A stretch of 39,696 bases of DNA, taken from NCBI GenBank assembly GCA_035525055.1, contig DATLEZ010000149.1, forward strand, positions 1-39,696. The letters are read 5' to 3'. Each line of letters starts with the position of its first letter. Position 1 is the first letter of the stretch. The notes under the pieces were generated by a model, which saw nothing but the letters and a program-made list of their open reading frames with translations, was not told the origin of the DNA and did no database searches. The stretch is from DATEEG01 sp035525055. Its GTDB lineage: Bacteria; Actinomycetota; Acidimicrobiia; Spongiisociales; ZC4RG35. Position numbers and translations under genes: made by a program. Of this stretch, positions 23,270 through 31,561 are shown one piece after another.

Positions 23270-24211
23270 GGGTCATTTTGATCTGCTCGACGGTCTCCCG
23301 GACCGCTGCGACAGAGGCGCGGATTGCTGACAGTTGCTCCTCCGTAGCGACGAGTGGCAGGATCGGACCGGCGCCATTGGCGTCGACGAGACGGGGGAGC
23401 GAGACGCAGATGTCCCCGAGTCCGAGGTCGGGGTCGAGCGGCCCGGTGACAGGCAACACCGAGGACTGAGTCGTCTGTCCGAGAGCATCGAGAATCTGGG
23501 CCGTCGCCAGGGCGATGGCCCAACTGGTGGCGCCTTTGCCGGCAATGATCTCGTAAGCGGCGTTACGCACCTGGTGGAGAAGTCGGGCCTGCTCGGCTCT
23601 GTCGATCGGCCTCCGCCCCTGGTCCACGCCGCGGTCAGAGGTGCTCCGCCGATGTTTGCCGACGACCACAGAACGGTTTCGCTATCACCGTGTTCGCCAA
23701 CGACATGAGCGTGGACATGCCTTTCGGCAATCCCGAAACGAAGTGCGATGAGGTGACGGAGTCGCGACGAATCCAGCACCGTTCCCGAACCGAAGACGGT
23801 TCCATCGACCCGCCCGGTCATGTCAACCGCGAGCTGGGTCAAAACATCGACCGGGTTCGTGACGATCAGCAGAACTGCTTCCGGGGCGACCCGGGTGATG
23901 TCCGGCAGCAGGGAACGGAGGAGGCCCGCGTTGCGGGCAGCGAGGTCGAGCCTGGACTCGCCCGGTCGTTGCTTGGCCCCTGCCGTGACGACGACGACAT
24001 CGGCGTCGGCGCACACCGATATTTGATCGCCGGCTTCGATGGTCGCCGGGCGCACGAATTGCAGTCCGTCGCGGAGGTCGAGCATCTCGCCGATCGCCCG
24101 CGGCCGATCGACATCGTACAGAGACAGGTGCCGGGCGATGCCCCGGTTGAGGGCCGTGAAGGCAATGGCAGTTCCGACATTTCCCGCACCGATGACGGCC
24201 AGATGGTTCAA
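23270..24211 (-). pseudogene. ldh: L-lactate dehydrogenase, frameshifted
   Basis: The N-terminal 195 residues are a clear LDH/MDH superfamily enzyme: AVIGAGNVGTAIAFTALNRG (NAD-binding), TAGAKQRPGESRLDL (active-site loop with Gln, the lactate-type specificity residue), IVTNPVDVLTQLA and VVGEHGDSETVLWSSANIGG (catalytic His). Near 23615-23630 the frame shifts; the C-terminal part continues elsewhere as AYEIIAGKGATSWAIALATA and DICVSLPRLVDANGAG, both typical of LDH. The second frame has no stop where the family normally ends (about 23270) and runs on into the histidine kinase gene. The intact enzyme would interconvert pyruvate and lactate with NADH. Pseudogene or sequence error. Confidence 0.85.
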
Positions 24212-24325
24212 ACTGCCCTCCGATCAACCAGTCCTGATGAGCCCTGGCACCAATTTACGCAGAAGCTTCCACGGCGCGGTCGATAGCTAACCTTCCGGGT
24301 CTCAGGAGCCGGGAAGGGCCGCGCT

Positions 24326-25678
24326 TTGGAACTAGCGATAATTGTCGTTGCGATTGCTGTCATTGCCTTGGCGGCCGCTTTGCTGGCTGTAGCCGTCCAG
24401 AGGCGGCAGGCGCCCGAAGAAACCAAGCGGCTCGACGAGTACGAGTTCTACCCGTTCACGACTGACGAGGCCGGCCTGGTCCACTTCAGCCCGGAGCGCT
24501 TCGAAGATGCGGTCGCCTTCTTCCTGGGCAAGCGGAACCCCACCGCCGCCCGGGAGCTGATTGTGATCGGTGAGCAGAATCGGGTCCGCGACACGTTCAG
24601 TTCCGAGCTGCTCGGCCGTTACAAGGACCTCTACGTTGCCTACGACGGGGAGGGTGTCATAAGCGACAACGAGGTCTTCCTCGAGAATTACAAACGCATC
24701 GTCCACCTCATCGGACAGTCGTTCCCCAATACCGGGATCGAGATCCTTCTTCACAATCTCGTCAATCCTTCGAAGTCCGTTGTCGCGATCGAGAACGGGG
24801 CGGTGACTGGTCGAACCCTCGAGATGGGAACCACCAGCCTGGTTCTCGACCTGAAGACCCGGCGTCAGCGGGGGCAGGACAAGCTCAACTACGAACTCCA
24901 CATCGGGGCCCGGCGGTTCAAGTGCACAACGATTCCGATTTTTCGGCCGGAGTACGGTCTCGTTGGCGCTATTTGCATCAATATCGATGAACGCTTCCTG
25001 CGGGAAGAGGTCATGACAAACCCGGACAAGCTCCAGGCGTTCATGGACAACTTCCTCAAGGCCGACATGCTCATTGAGGAGAACATTCTCTCTCCGGCCG
25101 AGTATCGGGCCGCCATCAACGGAAAGCGACACTTCCTCGACGAAGCGATCCGCGGTGGGACCGACTCGACTCCCAAAGGGCGCCATTTGGCCGCGATTCT
25201 CTTCTCGGACATATCGGGCTACTCGGAGATGATGAAGTCCGATCAGGCCGCGACCCTCGGCATCCTCGAAAGCAACCGGGCCATTCACACCAAGAACATT
25301 GCTCGAAGCCGTGGGCACTTCCTAAAGGAGATGGGTGACGGGGTCCTCGCCAGCTTCCCTTCTGCGTCGGAGGCGGTGGCCTGCGCTCGAAACATCCAAC
25401 GCGACGTCGGCAGCGACGGTCGCTATACGGTGCGAATCGGGATCCACCTGGGTGAGATCGTTCAGGCCAACGGGGATGTCTTCGGCGACGGGGTGAACCT
25501 GGCCTCACGCATCCATGGCGAGGCGGAGCCGGGCGGGATCGCCGTCTCAGAAGTCGTCTACGACAACGTCCGCAGCCTGGAGGGAATCTCTGGAGTCGAT
25601 CTCGGGCCTCGGAGTCTCAAGGGTTTCACAGGTTCCTTCCGACTCTTCGGGATCGAGGTCGGCCCGAGAGTCTCGTAG
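24326..25678 (+). CDS. class III adenylate/guanylate cyclase fused to a YheO-like PAS domain
   Basis: A 450-residue protein with a TTG start at 24326. An N-terminal membrane helix (IIVVAIAVIALAAALLAVAV) is followed by a YheO-like PAS domain at about 130-225: TGIEILLHNLVNPSKSVVAI, ENGAVTGRTLEMG and GLVGAICINIDERF. A class III cyclase domain covers about 285-440: FSDISGYSEMMKSD (first metal Asp), KEMGDGVLASF (base-contacting Lys and second Asp), VFGDGVNLASRIHGEAEPGG (base-contacting Asp, transition-state Asn and Arg). All catalytic positions appear present, so it should form cAMP or cGMP from ATP or GTP. YheO-type domains normally join DNA-binding domains, so this fusion is unusual. Confidence 0.88.
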   Translation: MELAIIVVAIAVIALAAALLAVAVQRRQAPEETKRLDEYEFYPFTTDEAGLVHFSPERFEDAVAFFLGKRNPTAARELIVIGEQNRVRDTFSSELLGRYKDLYVAYDGEGVISDNEVFLENYKRIVHLIGQSFPNTGIEILLHNLVNPSKSVVAIENGAVTGRTLEMGTTSLVLDLKTRRQRGQDKLNYELHIGARRFKCTTIPIFRPEYGLVGAICINIDERFLREEVMTNPDKLQAFMDNFLKADMLIEENILSPAEYRAAINGKRHFLDEAIRGGTDSTPKGRHLAAILFSDISGYSEMMKSDQAATLGILESNRAIHTKNIARSRGHFLKEMGDGVLASFPSASEAVACARNIQRDVGSDGRYTVRIGIHLGEIVQANGDVFGDGVNLASRIHGEAEPGGIAVSEVVYDNVRSLEGISGVDLGPRSLKGFTGSFRLFGIEVGPRVS

Positions 25679-25745
25679 GCAATCTGGCATTCACCGAAAT
25701 CGCCGGGCCTAGCAAGCACAGCAGTATTGAATTCGGTTCAGTCGG

Positions 25746-26546
25746 TCACGACGGGTCCGACTCCGACTGCCATGAGTAATCGCCCGAGTAGCCGAGGCGA
25801 TTGGACAACTCCCGGGCAGTGGCGGCCACCGCAGCGCCTATCTCATCGCTGCGGCCCGGGTCGAAGCGGGTCAACGGAGCTGTGAACACCACCGAGCCTT
25901 GACAACAGTTGGTGTGGTCGAAGAACGGTGCTGCCACCGACGCGCCGCCTGACACTCGCTCTTCGGTGCTGACCGCGTAGCCGCGGCTCCGGTCGCTGGC
26001 AGCACGGGCCAGGATCTCCTGAGGGTCGCGGATCGTATTGGGGGTTAGAGCGGGCAACTGTGCCTCGCCGATCAGCCCGGTGATCTCTTCGTCCGACAAT
26101 CCCGCCAATATCGCCCGCCCAGCAGCGCCGGCATGGAGCGGAACCGGGCGCCCCAGCTCGACCACGAAGCGAAGGGGCTTGGAGCTCTGGATCTCATGCG
26201 TGAATACAGCCGTGTCGCCGTGGAGGGCGCAGACGTAACAGGTCTCGTCGAACTCGGCCACGAGCCGACCGAGGAGAGGTCGGACCGCATTGGGGAGGGC
26301 GTCGAGTGCTGAGAGGATGCGTCCCAAGACAAAAAGCCTGGGCCCGGGAACGTAGCCATCCGCCCGCCGCTCGAGAACGTCGAGGTCTCCGAGCTGTTGA
26401 AGGATCCGGCCGACGGCGCTGCGGTCGATGCCGGCGCTGCGAGCCAGCCCCCGGGGACCGACCGGCTCACCAGCATCGACTACCGCTTCGATCACCTTGA
26501 TGATGCGGTCGGCGAGCGTGTCCCCGGGATCGCGCTTGCTGGTCAT
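25746..26546 (-). CDS. IclR-family transcriptional regulator
   Basis: A 266-residue regulator. The N-terminal winged helix (residues 10-75: LADRIIKVIEAVVDAGEPVG, ARSAGIDRSAVGRILQQL and ERRADGYVPGPRL) is followed by the IclR effector domain (about 90-250), with YVCALHGDTAVFTHEIQSS, PLHAGAAGRAILAGLSDEE and GYAVSTEERVSGGASVAAPF, where the conserved loop that binds small organic acids lies. It is the last gene of a four-gene operon; its ATG overlaps the stop of the aldo/keto reductase (ATGA). Regulators of this family usually control the catabolic genes next to them, so it probably responds to a substrate or intermediate of the operon. Confidence 0.93.
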   Translation of the reverse strand: MTSKRDPGDTLADRIIKVIEAVVDAGEPVGPRGLARSAGIDRSAVGRILQQLGDLDVLERRADGYVPGPRLFVLGRILSALDALPNAVRPLLGRLVAEFDETCYVCALHGDTAVFTHEIQSSKPLRFVVELGRPVPLHAGAAGRAILAGLSDEEITGLIGEAQLPALTPNTIRDPQEILARAASDRSRGYAVSTEERVSGGASVAAPFFDHTNCCQGSVVFTAPLTRFDPGRSDEIGAAVAATARELSNRLGYSGDYSWQSESDPS

Positions 26547-27532
26547 TTCGAAGACCGGTTTTGGCGCGGGGTTCTGCTCCCCTGGGGGCGATCCTCCGCG
26601 TCAGAAAGAGAAGGGCCGGTGATTGCATCCAAAGCAGCCAGGTCTGCCGCGGACGGACTCCAGGCTGCGGCGACGGCGTTGGCTGTGACCTGTTCGGGCT
26701 TAGTCGCCCCTGCCGTTACGAATGGAACCGTATTTTGAGCGAGCAACCAACCCAGAGCCACCTGGACCATCGTGACTTCTCGTTCGGCGGCAAACCCCCG
26801 TAGTGCATCGACTACCGCGAAGTTCGAGTCGGTGAGAAACCCCTGATACCGCTCCATCTGGAGTCGACCTTCGGTGGGCTGGCCACTTTGTGCCTTGCCG
26901 GTGAGCATTCCCGACGCCAGGGGGTAATAGGGGAGAAGCGAAACGTTGTCCCGTTCGCACACCTCGATCGAACCGTCGAGTTCAGGAGCCCTGTGCAGCA
27001 GGCTGTACTGGATCTGGTTGGCCAGGAACGGGCGGAGGCCATGGGTTCGAGCAATGTTGGCTGATTCGGATAGCTGTTCTGCATCCAGATTGGAGCAGCC
27101 CACTTCTCGTAGCTTGCCCTCTTCGACGAGAGCATTCATTTCGGCCATGGTGTCCCCGATCGGCACCTCCGGGTCCGGCTTGTGGAGCTGGTATAGGTCG
27201 ATGTAGTCGGTGCCGAGCTGATCGAGGCTGCGTTCGACTGCTCTCCTGATGTATCCGGGCGCGGCTCCCCCGGAGCCGGGAACGCCCGACACTGGCATCC
27301 CAAACTTCGTGGCGATTACGACCTGGTCGCGGCGACTTCCGAGGGCGGCTCTGAGAAAGGACTCGGACTGTCCATCGCCGTAGTTGTCCGAAGTGTCGAA
27401 GACGGTGATTCCGGCATCGAGGGCCTGGTCGACCACGAACCTGGCTCCCGCCTGGTCGAGGGCCCGCCCGAAATTGTTGCATCCCAGGCCGACAACCGAA
27501 ACCTCCAGGCTCCCCAGTCGCGCTGTCCTCAT
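26543..27532 (-). CDS. aldo/keto reductase
   Basis: A 329-residue NAD(P)H-dependent oxidoreductase of the aldo/keto reductase superfamily, in the Tas/YajO-like group. The catalytic tetrad is visible: Asp and Tyr in FDTSDNYGDGQSES, Lys in VIATKFGMPV and His in DLYQLHKPDP. The coenzyme end SNLDAEQLSESANIA, LLPYYPLASGMLTGK and FVTAGATKPEQVTANA are all present. It reduces or oxidises an aldehyde or ketone, which within this operon could be a product of the TPP enzyme. The start ATG overlaps the amidohydrolase stop by 4 bp, and its stop overlaps the IclR start, so expression is coupled. Confidence 0.93.
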   Translation of the reverse strand: MRTARLGSLEVSVVGLGCNNFGRALDQAGARFVVDQALDAGITVFDTSDNYGDGQSESFLRAALGSRRDQVVIATKFGMPVSGVPGSGGAAPGYIRRAVERSLDQLGTDYIDLYQLHKPDPEVPIGDTMAEMNALVEEGKLREVGCSNLDAEQLSESANIARTHGLRPFLANQIQYSLLHRAPELDGSIEVCERDNVSLLPYYPLASGMLTGKAQSGQPTEGRLQMERYQGFLTDSNFAVVDALRGFAAEREVTMVQVALGWLLAQNTVPFVTAGATKPEQVTANAVAAAWSPSAADLAALDAITGPSLSDAEDRPQGSRTPRQNRSSK

Positions 27533-28554
27533 CGGGTTGACCCGCTCGAACCCGGCATCGCCCTGAGGAACACGTGGGCGTTCTGCTCGAGCACCGCTGC
27601 TCGGTCGGAGGGCGACAGGTCAATGGCATCGACCCCGCCGACCGGATCGATCGAGGCCATATCGAAGGGGTAATCGCTGCCGAGGACGACATGGCTCCAG
27701 CCCACTCGCTTGCCCAGCAGTTCGAGCGAGATCGGATCGTGAGTCAAGGAGTCGAAATAGAACCTCCGAAAGTATTGGCTCGGGCTGATGTCCGGAATGA
27801 TCCGCTTCGGTTCGGGTCGAACCGACCATCCATGGTCGAAGCGACCGACCTGATAGGGGCCAAATCCACCGCCGTGGACGAATCCGAATCGAAGACCCGG
27901 ATGCCGCTCGAGCACTCCTCCGAAGATCAGCTTGGTCGCGGCGATCGTGGACTCGAGGGGAAGTCCGACCATGTTCTGGAGGTAGTAGCTCTTGAGGCGG
28001 TCGGACCCGGCGATCGAGCGCTGATCAGGGTGGATCCAGACCGGGAGGTCGCGCGCCTCGAGGTCGTCCCAGAGTGGTTCGAAGCGCGAGTCATCGAGAT
28101 CGACTCCATCGACGTTGGAGCCGATCTGGACGCCGCGCGCTCGCGGATGATCTGCAATGTGCTCCATCTCCTTCAGCGAGGCACCGATGTCCTGGAGGGG
28201 GAGCGTTCCGAACATGTGGAAGCGGTCCGGTTGGGTCTCGCTCAGGGCAATGAGGGCATTGTTCTGGATGCGGGCGAAGTCGGTGCCGACTCCGTCGGGG
28301 ATGTGGTAGTAGAAGTTCGGAGGCGGAATGGCGATGATCTGGAGGTCGACCCGCTGGCGGTCCATGTCGACGAGACGGAGAGCCGGATCAAAGATCGCCT
28401 TGGGCAGAGGTCCCAGTCGCTCTCTCCCGGCGTACGACAGATACGACTGTCCTTCGTCCTCGGTCAGCACCGGTCCGTGATCGGGGTGAGCGGCGTGCAT
28501 CTCGGACAACGCCGCGGGGACGATGGCGTGGGCGTGCAGGTCGATCGTCGGCAT
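27529..28554 (-). CDS. amidohydrolase_2 (ACMSD-like) family decarboxylase/hydrolase
   Basis: A 341-residue TIM-barrel metal enzyme of the amidohydrolase_2 family. It shows the N-terminal metal site IDLHAHAIVPAAL, PVWIHPDQRS, FGFVHGGGFGPYQVGRFDHG with the second His, and VLGSDYPFDMAS with the metal/catalytic Asp. This layout belongs to the aminocarboxymuconate-semialdehyde decarboxylase/gamma-resorcylate decarboxylase group, which carries out non-oxidative decarboxylation or hydrolysis of small, often aromatic or unsaturated acids. The start ATG follows the stop of the TPP enzyme without a gap, and its stop overlaps the next gene. Exact substrate not identifiable. Confidence 0.9.
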   Translation of the reverse strand: MPTIDLHAHAIVPAALSEMHAAHPDHGPVLTEDEGQSYLSYAGRERLGPLPKAIFDPALRLVDMDRQRVDLQIIAIPPPNFYYHIPDGVGTDFARIQNNALIALSETQPDRFHMFGTLPLQDIGASLKEMEHIADHPRARGVQIGSNVDGVDLDDSRFEPLWDDLEARDLPVWIHPDQRSIAGSDRLKSYYLQNMVGLPLESTIAATKLIFGGVLERHPGLRFGFVHGGGFGPYQVGRFDHGWSVRPEPKRIIPDISPSQYFRRFYFDSLTHDPISLELLGKRVGWSHVVLGSDYPFDMASIDPVGGVDAIDLSPSDRAAVLEQNAHVFLRAMPGSSGSTR

Positions 28555-30243
28555 TCAGTGCTCCCGTTGGGACTTGTCGTCGGTGTGTGACCCTGGGTCG
28601 CGGGATTCTTCTTCCTCGTCCCAGTTGGCGAAGGATCCATAGCCTGGATGACGGAATTGGTTGGGGACTTCGATCAGGACAGGTTCGTCGGTGCCGAGCA
28701 CCGATTCGAGGGTTGCTCCCACCTTGGAGAGGTCGTCTACCAACACACCTCGGGCGCCGAAGGCCCTGGCCAGCGCGACGAAGTCGGGAGGAAGGATGTC
28801 GACCCCGGATCTCCGTCCGTAGAGATGGTCCTGGTGGCGTCGTTCGACTCCGTACCCGCGGTCGTTGAAGACCATGATGATCACCGGGATTCTCTCCTGG
28901 ACGGTCGTCATCAAGTCCTGCATGGTGAACATGACGCCGGCGTCTCCCGCGACGGCGATTGTCACCGCGTCGGGTCGCGCCACCTTGGCACCGATAGCGG
29001 CAGGCAACGCGTAGCCGAGAGTTCCGAACCCGGAGGGAACGAACCAGGTGCGAGGCAGTTCTGACGACCAGCACGAACGGGCCCAGAAGGTGATTGTGGT
29101 CGGATCGTTGAAAACGAGGGCATCGCCGGGAAGGGCGGATCGCATCTGGTCGAGGACGTCTATCTCAACCGGGCGACCAACGGCGGCCTCGATTCGCCGC
29201 TTGCAGTCGTTCACTTCGGCCGTGCGCCACTCTTTCCCTTGGAAGGCTGACGAGTCAAAAGCGTCCCCGATGGCCTCCAGGGAAAGACCGGCGTCGCCAA
29301 CGACGCCAACTGTCGCCCGATAGTTGCGGCCGATCTCGGCGGGGTCGAGGTCGATCTGGATCAGGGTGTCCGGTACCCGCAGCGACCATCCGCCGGTGGG
29401 GAAGTAGGAGAACCTGGTGCCCACGGCCAGCATCAGGTCCGACCGGGCCAGCAAGTGGCGCACAGGCACCTCGTTGGCCCAGTTGCCTACGTGGAGCGGA
29501 TGGTCCCACCGCATTCCACCCTTACCTTTCTGGGTGGTGATCACTGGAGCCCCGAGCATCTCGGCGACTCTCTGGAGCTGAGCGGCGGCGGCCGGGTTGG
29601 CGATGCCCCCGCCTGCCCAGATGATCGGGCGTTCCGCGCCTGTCAGCAGCTTCACAGCAGCCTGCACGGAATCGGTAGCAGGAGCACGAGGAACCGCCGC
29701 AGCTCGTTCAAGGACATCGGCCCCGGTCCCAGCACTCAGCGCCTCGCCGAAGATCTCCACGAGAGCGGGACGCGGTCGACGATTCCTGAGAGCGAACATC
29801 GCCTGGTGAATGGCCGCCGGTACTTCGTCCGCCAGGGCTACCTGCTGGGTGAAGCCGGTCACCGGCCGAAAGACTCCCAACTGGTCGGAGATGTCGTGAA
29901 AGTGACCAAGGCCCTTGCGGCGAACGGAGGCCGGGTTTTCGTTCAGCACATGCAAGACGGGAACGCTGTCGTTGAAAGCGGTGGCCATGGCCGTCAGGGT
30001 GTTCAGGGCGCCGGGCCCGCCGGAAGTGAACGCGACTCCCACGTCGCCCGAGGCGCGGGCATAGCCGTCGGCCATGAATACGGCCCCCTGTTCATGGCGC
30101 ACCTCGATATGCCGGAGGGCCGGATGGTCGAGGAAGGCGTCGTAGACGGCAAGGGTCCCGACTCCGGGTATGCCGAAGAGGGTGGTGACACCTTCGGCCA
30201 GGAGGGATTCGACGAGCGCGTTGGCACCGGTCCGGATCGCCAT
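28555..30243 (-). CDS. thiamine-pyrophosphate enzyme, acetolactate synthase-like
   Basis: A 562-residue three-domain TPP enzyme. The N-terminal domain has LLAEGVTTLFGIPGVGTLAV and the catalytic Glu in VRHEQGAVFMADGYAR; the central domain has RPIIWAGGGIANPAAAAQL and GTRFSYFPTGGWSL; the C-terminal domain has the TPP/Mg motif GDAGVMFTMQDLMTTVQER ending in FNDRGYG. It belongs to the broad acetolactate synthase/benzoylformate decarboxylase group; I see nothing that identifies it as a biosynthetic IlvB, and a catabolic 2-oxo-acid decarboxylase or carboligase is more likely given its neighbours. ATG 30243 is used as start, with GAGG upstream; the frame reaches 30384. It is the first gene of the TPP-amidohydrolase-reductase-IclR operon. 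Confidence 0.88.
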   Translation of the reverse strand: MAIRTGANALVESLLAEGVTTLFGIPGVGTLAVYDAFLDHPALRHIEVRHEQGAVFMADGYARASGDVGVAFTSGGPGALNTLTAMATAFNDSVPVLHVLNENPASVRRKGLGHFHDISDQLGVFRPVTGFTQQVALADEVPAAIHQAMFALRNRRPRPALVEIFGEALSAGTGADVLERAAAVPRAPATDSVQAAVKLLTGAERPIIWAGGGIANPAAAAQLQRVAEMLGAPVITTQKGKGGMRWDHPLHVGNWANEVPVRHLLARSDLMLAVGTRFSYFPTGGWSLRVPDTLIQIDLDPAEIGRNYRATVGVVGDAGLSLEAIGDAFDSSAFQGKEWRTAEVNDCKRRIEAAVGRPVEIDVLDQMRSALPGDALVFNDPTTITFWARSCWSSELPRTWFVPSGFGTLGYALPAAIGAKVARPDAVTIAVAGDAGVMFTMQDLMTTVQERIPVIIMVFNDRGYGVERRHQDHLYGRRSGVDILPPDFVALARAFGARGVLVDDLSKVGATLESVLGTDEPVLIEVPNQFRHPGYGSFANWDEEEESRDPGSHTDDKSQREH

Positions 30244-30295
30244 GGACACCGCCTCTGATCGCAGCTTCTTTTCGCAGTTTCGTTTGGCGCCGACT

Positions 30296-30312
30296 GTCTC
30301 GCGACCTGAGAC
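30296..30312. promoter_or_regulatory. inverted repeat upstream of the TPP-enzyme operon, possible IclR site
   Basis: GTCTC-GCGACCT-GAGAC lies 53 bp upstream of the first gene of the operon that ends with the IclR regulator. Five-base arms with a 7-bp spacer fit a dimer site, but such a short repeat can arise by chance at this GC content. Confidence 0.3.
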
Positions 30313-30358
30313 GGCGACCGTTCTAATGGGACGGGTTCGATTATCCCAACCGGGAACG

Positions 30359-31519
30359 TCAATCGCAACCGAGTTGGCGGCCACCGGCGGCTATCCCCAC
30401 CCACATGAGAGGAAAGCCGCCCTGTTCGGCGAGCACGATCCGATCGTTGCCCACGGCGGCTTGGCGGGGAGATACGTGGCGAGGCAAAGGCTTCCAACAG
30501 TCGCCGTCCGGTGACACCCATCCGGTGAGGCCGGGCCGATGCGTCCATTCGCCGAGAACAACCCATCCAAGCCTTCCGGCCGCCACCTCTCGCAGCTCGA
30601 AATCATCATCTGACGGCAACGGTTCGGCCCGGGTCCAGGAGCGGCCGTCTTCGGAGTGCCACAGGGCACCCTCGTCGATCCCGATTCCGCCCACTGCGAT
30701 TAGGCGGCCGTTCCGCCAGCCCATGTCGTATATATAGGCGCCATCTCCGAAGGGGGTGCCAACGCTCAGGCGCTCCCAGGCCCTTCCGTCGGGCGATGAC
30801 CACACTTCGGGCTCACAGACGGGCCAGATTCCGAACGGGTCGGCTCCGTCGACCGACACCAGAGTGATGAAGCCGGCGGGGGTAGCCACGATCGGCGGGA
30901 CGTCGACGGAGCTGACCGTGGGAGGGTCACAACTAGCGTCAGCCGGCATTCCGATCGCCTCTCCCCAGGTCGGCGCCGCCACTACGAGTTCGAAATCGGA
31001 CCCCGCTGCTTCCTGGCCGGAACCGTTGGGGGCCCAGAAGACATCGCCCGTGAACGCCTGGGCGACCAGTCCGTTCGCTCCGACCACCAGACCCGCCCGT
31101 CCAGAGCCGTATCCAACCCGAATCAGAAGAGGCAGGTTGACTCGCGATGCCTCCGGCTGTTGATCTTCATCCTCTCCTAGGCGCATGACCCACCTCCCGG
31201 CAAAGGCGAGAAGGTCATCCCCATCAACCAGGAGTCGGTTGGGCGAGCCCGAGATGGCCCTTCCCGACCAGGCGATGCCGTTGGAAGAAGTCCACAACGT
31301 CATGTCGCCTTCGACCGGTCGGGCCAGCAGGGCGAAACCGTCTGCGGTTGCGACCAGGCTGTCGACGTGAACGACGCCCGCCGGTTGGCGCGTGAAGGTC
31401 CAAACCACCGTCGATGGGGATCCCGAGGTCCAATCGAAGAAGACCAGTAGTGCCGTAAGCGCAATCACGGCCGTTGCGACGACGGCGGCCAATCGCCCTT
31501 TAGCTCCAATGGGCTGCAC
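30359..31519 (-). CDS. membrane-anchored Asp-box (sialidase/BNR-like) repeat protein
   Basis: About 386 residues from GTG 31517-31519. An N-terminal anchor (LAAVVATAVIALTALLVFF) is followed by an exported beta-rich region with at least four Asp-box-like repeats: TLWTSSNGIAW, EVWSSPDGRAWERL, LWHSEDGRSWTRA and GWVSPDGDCWKPL. The S-x-D-G-x-x-W pattern is typical of six- or seven-bladed beta-propellers such as sialidases and BNR proteins. No sialidase catalytic Arg triad can be assigned, so it is more likely a structural or binding propeller. The long upstream part of the frame overlaps the divergent dehydrogenase gene and is not used. Role unknown. Confidence 0.77.
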   Translation of the reverse strand: MQPIGAKGRLAAVVATAVIALTALLVFFDWTSGSPSTVVWTFTRQPAGVVHVDSLVATADGFALLARPVEGDMTLWTSSNGIAWSGRAISGSPNRLLVDGDDLLAFAGRWVMRLGEDEDQQPEASRVNLPLLIRVGYGSGRAGLVVGANGLVAQAFTGDVFWAPNGSGQEAAGSDFELVVAAPTWGEAIGMPADASCDPPTVSSVDVPPIVATPAGFITLVSVDGADPFGIWPVCEPEVWSSPDGRAWERLSVGTPFGDGAYIYDMGWRNGRLIAVGGIGIDEGALWHSEDGRSWTRAEPLPSDDDFELREVAAGRLGWVVLGEWTHRPGLTGWVSPDGDCWKPLPRHVSPRQAAVGNDRIVLAEQGGFPLMWVGIAAGGRQLGCD

Positions 31520-31561
31520 AATGCATCGTATGATCCCGGCCCGAGGAACTCCGGAGAAGCG

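Noticed and set aside
25679..25745. Possible terminator between the cyclase and IclR genes
   Set aside because: Only a 6-bp inverted repeat (ACCGAA/TTCGGT) with a very long loop is present.
28555..30243. TPP enzyme as sulfoacetaldehyde acetyltransferase (Xsc)
   Set aside because: The sequence has generic acetolactate synthase-like motifs, and I cannot see Xsc-specific features. Placing it in the sulfonate path would be a guess.
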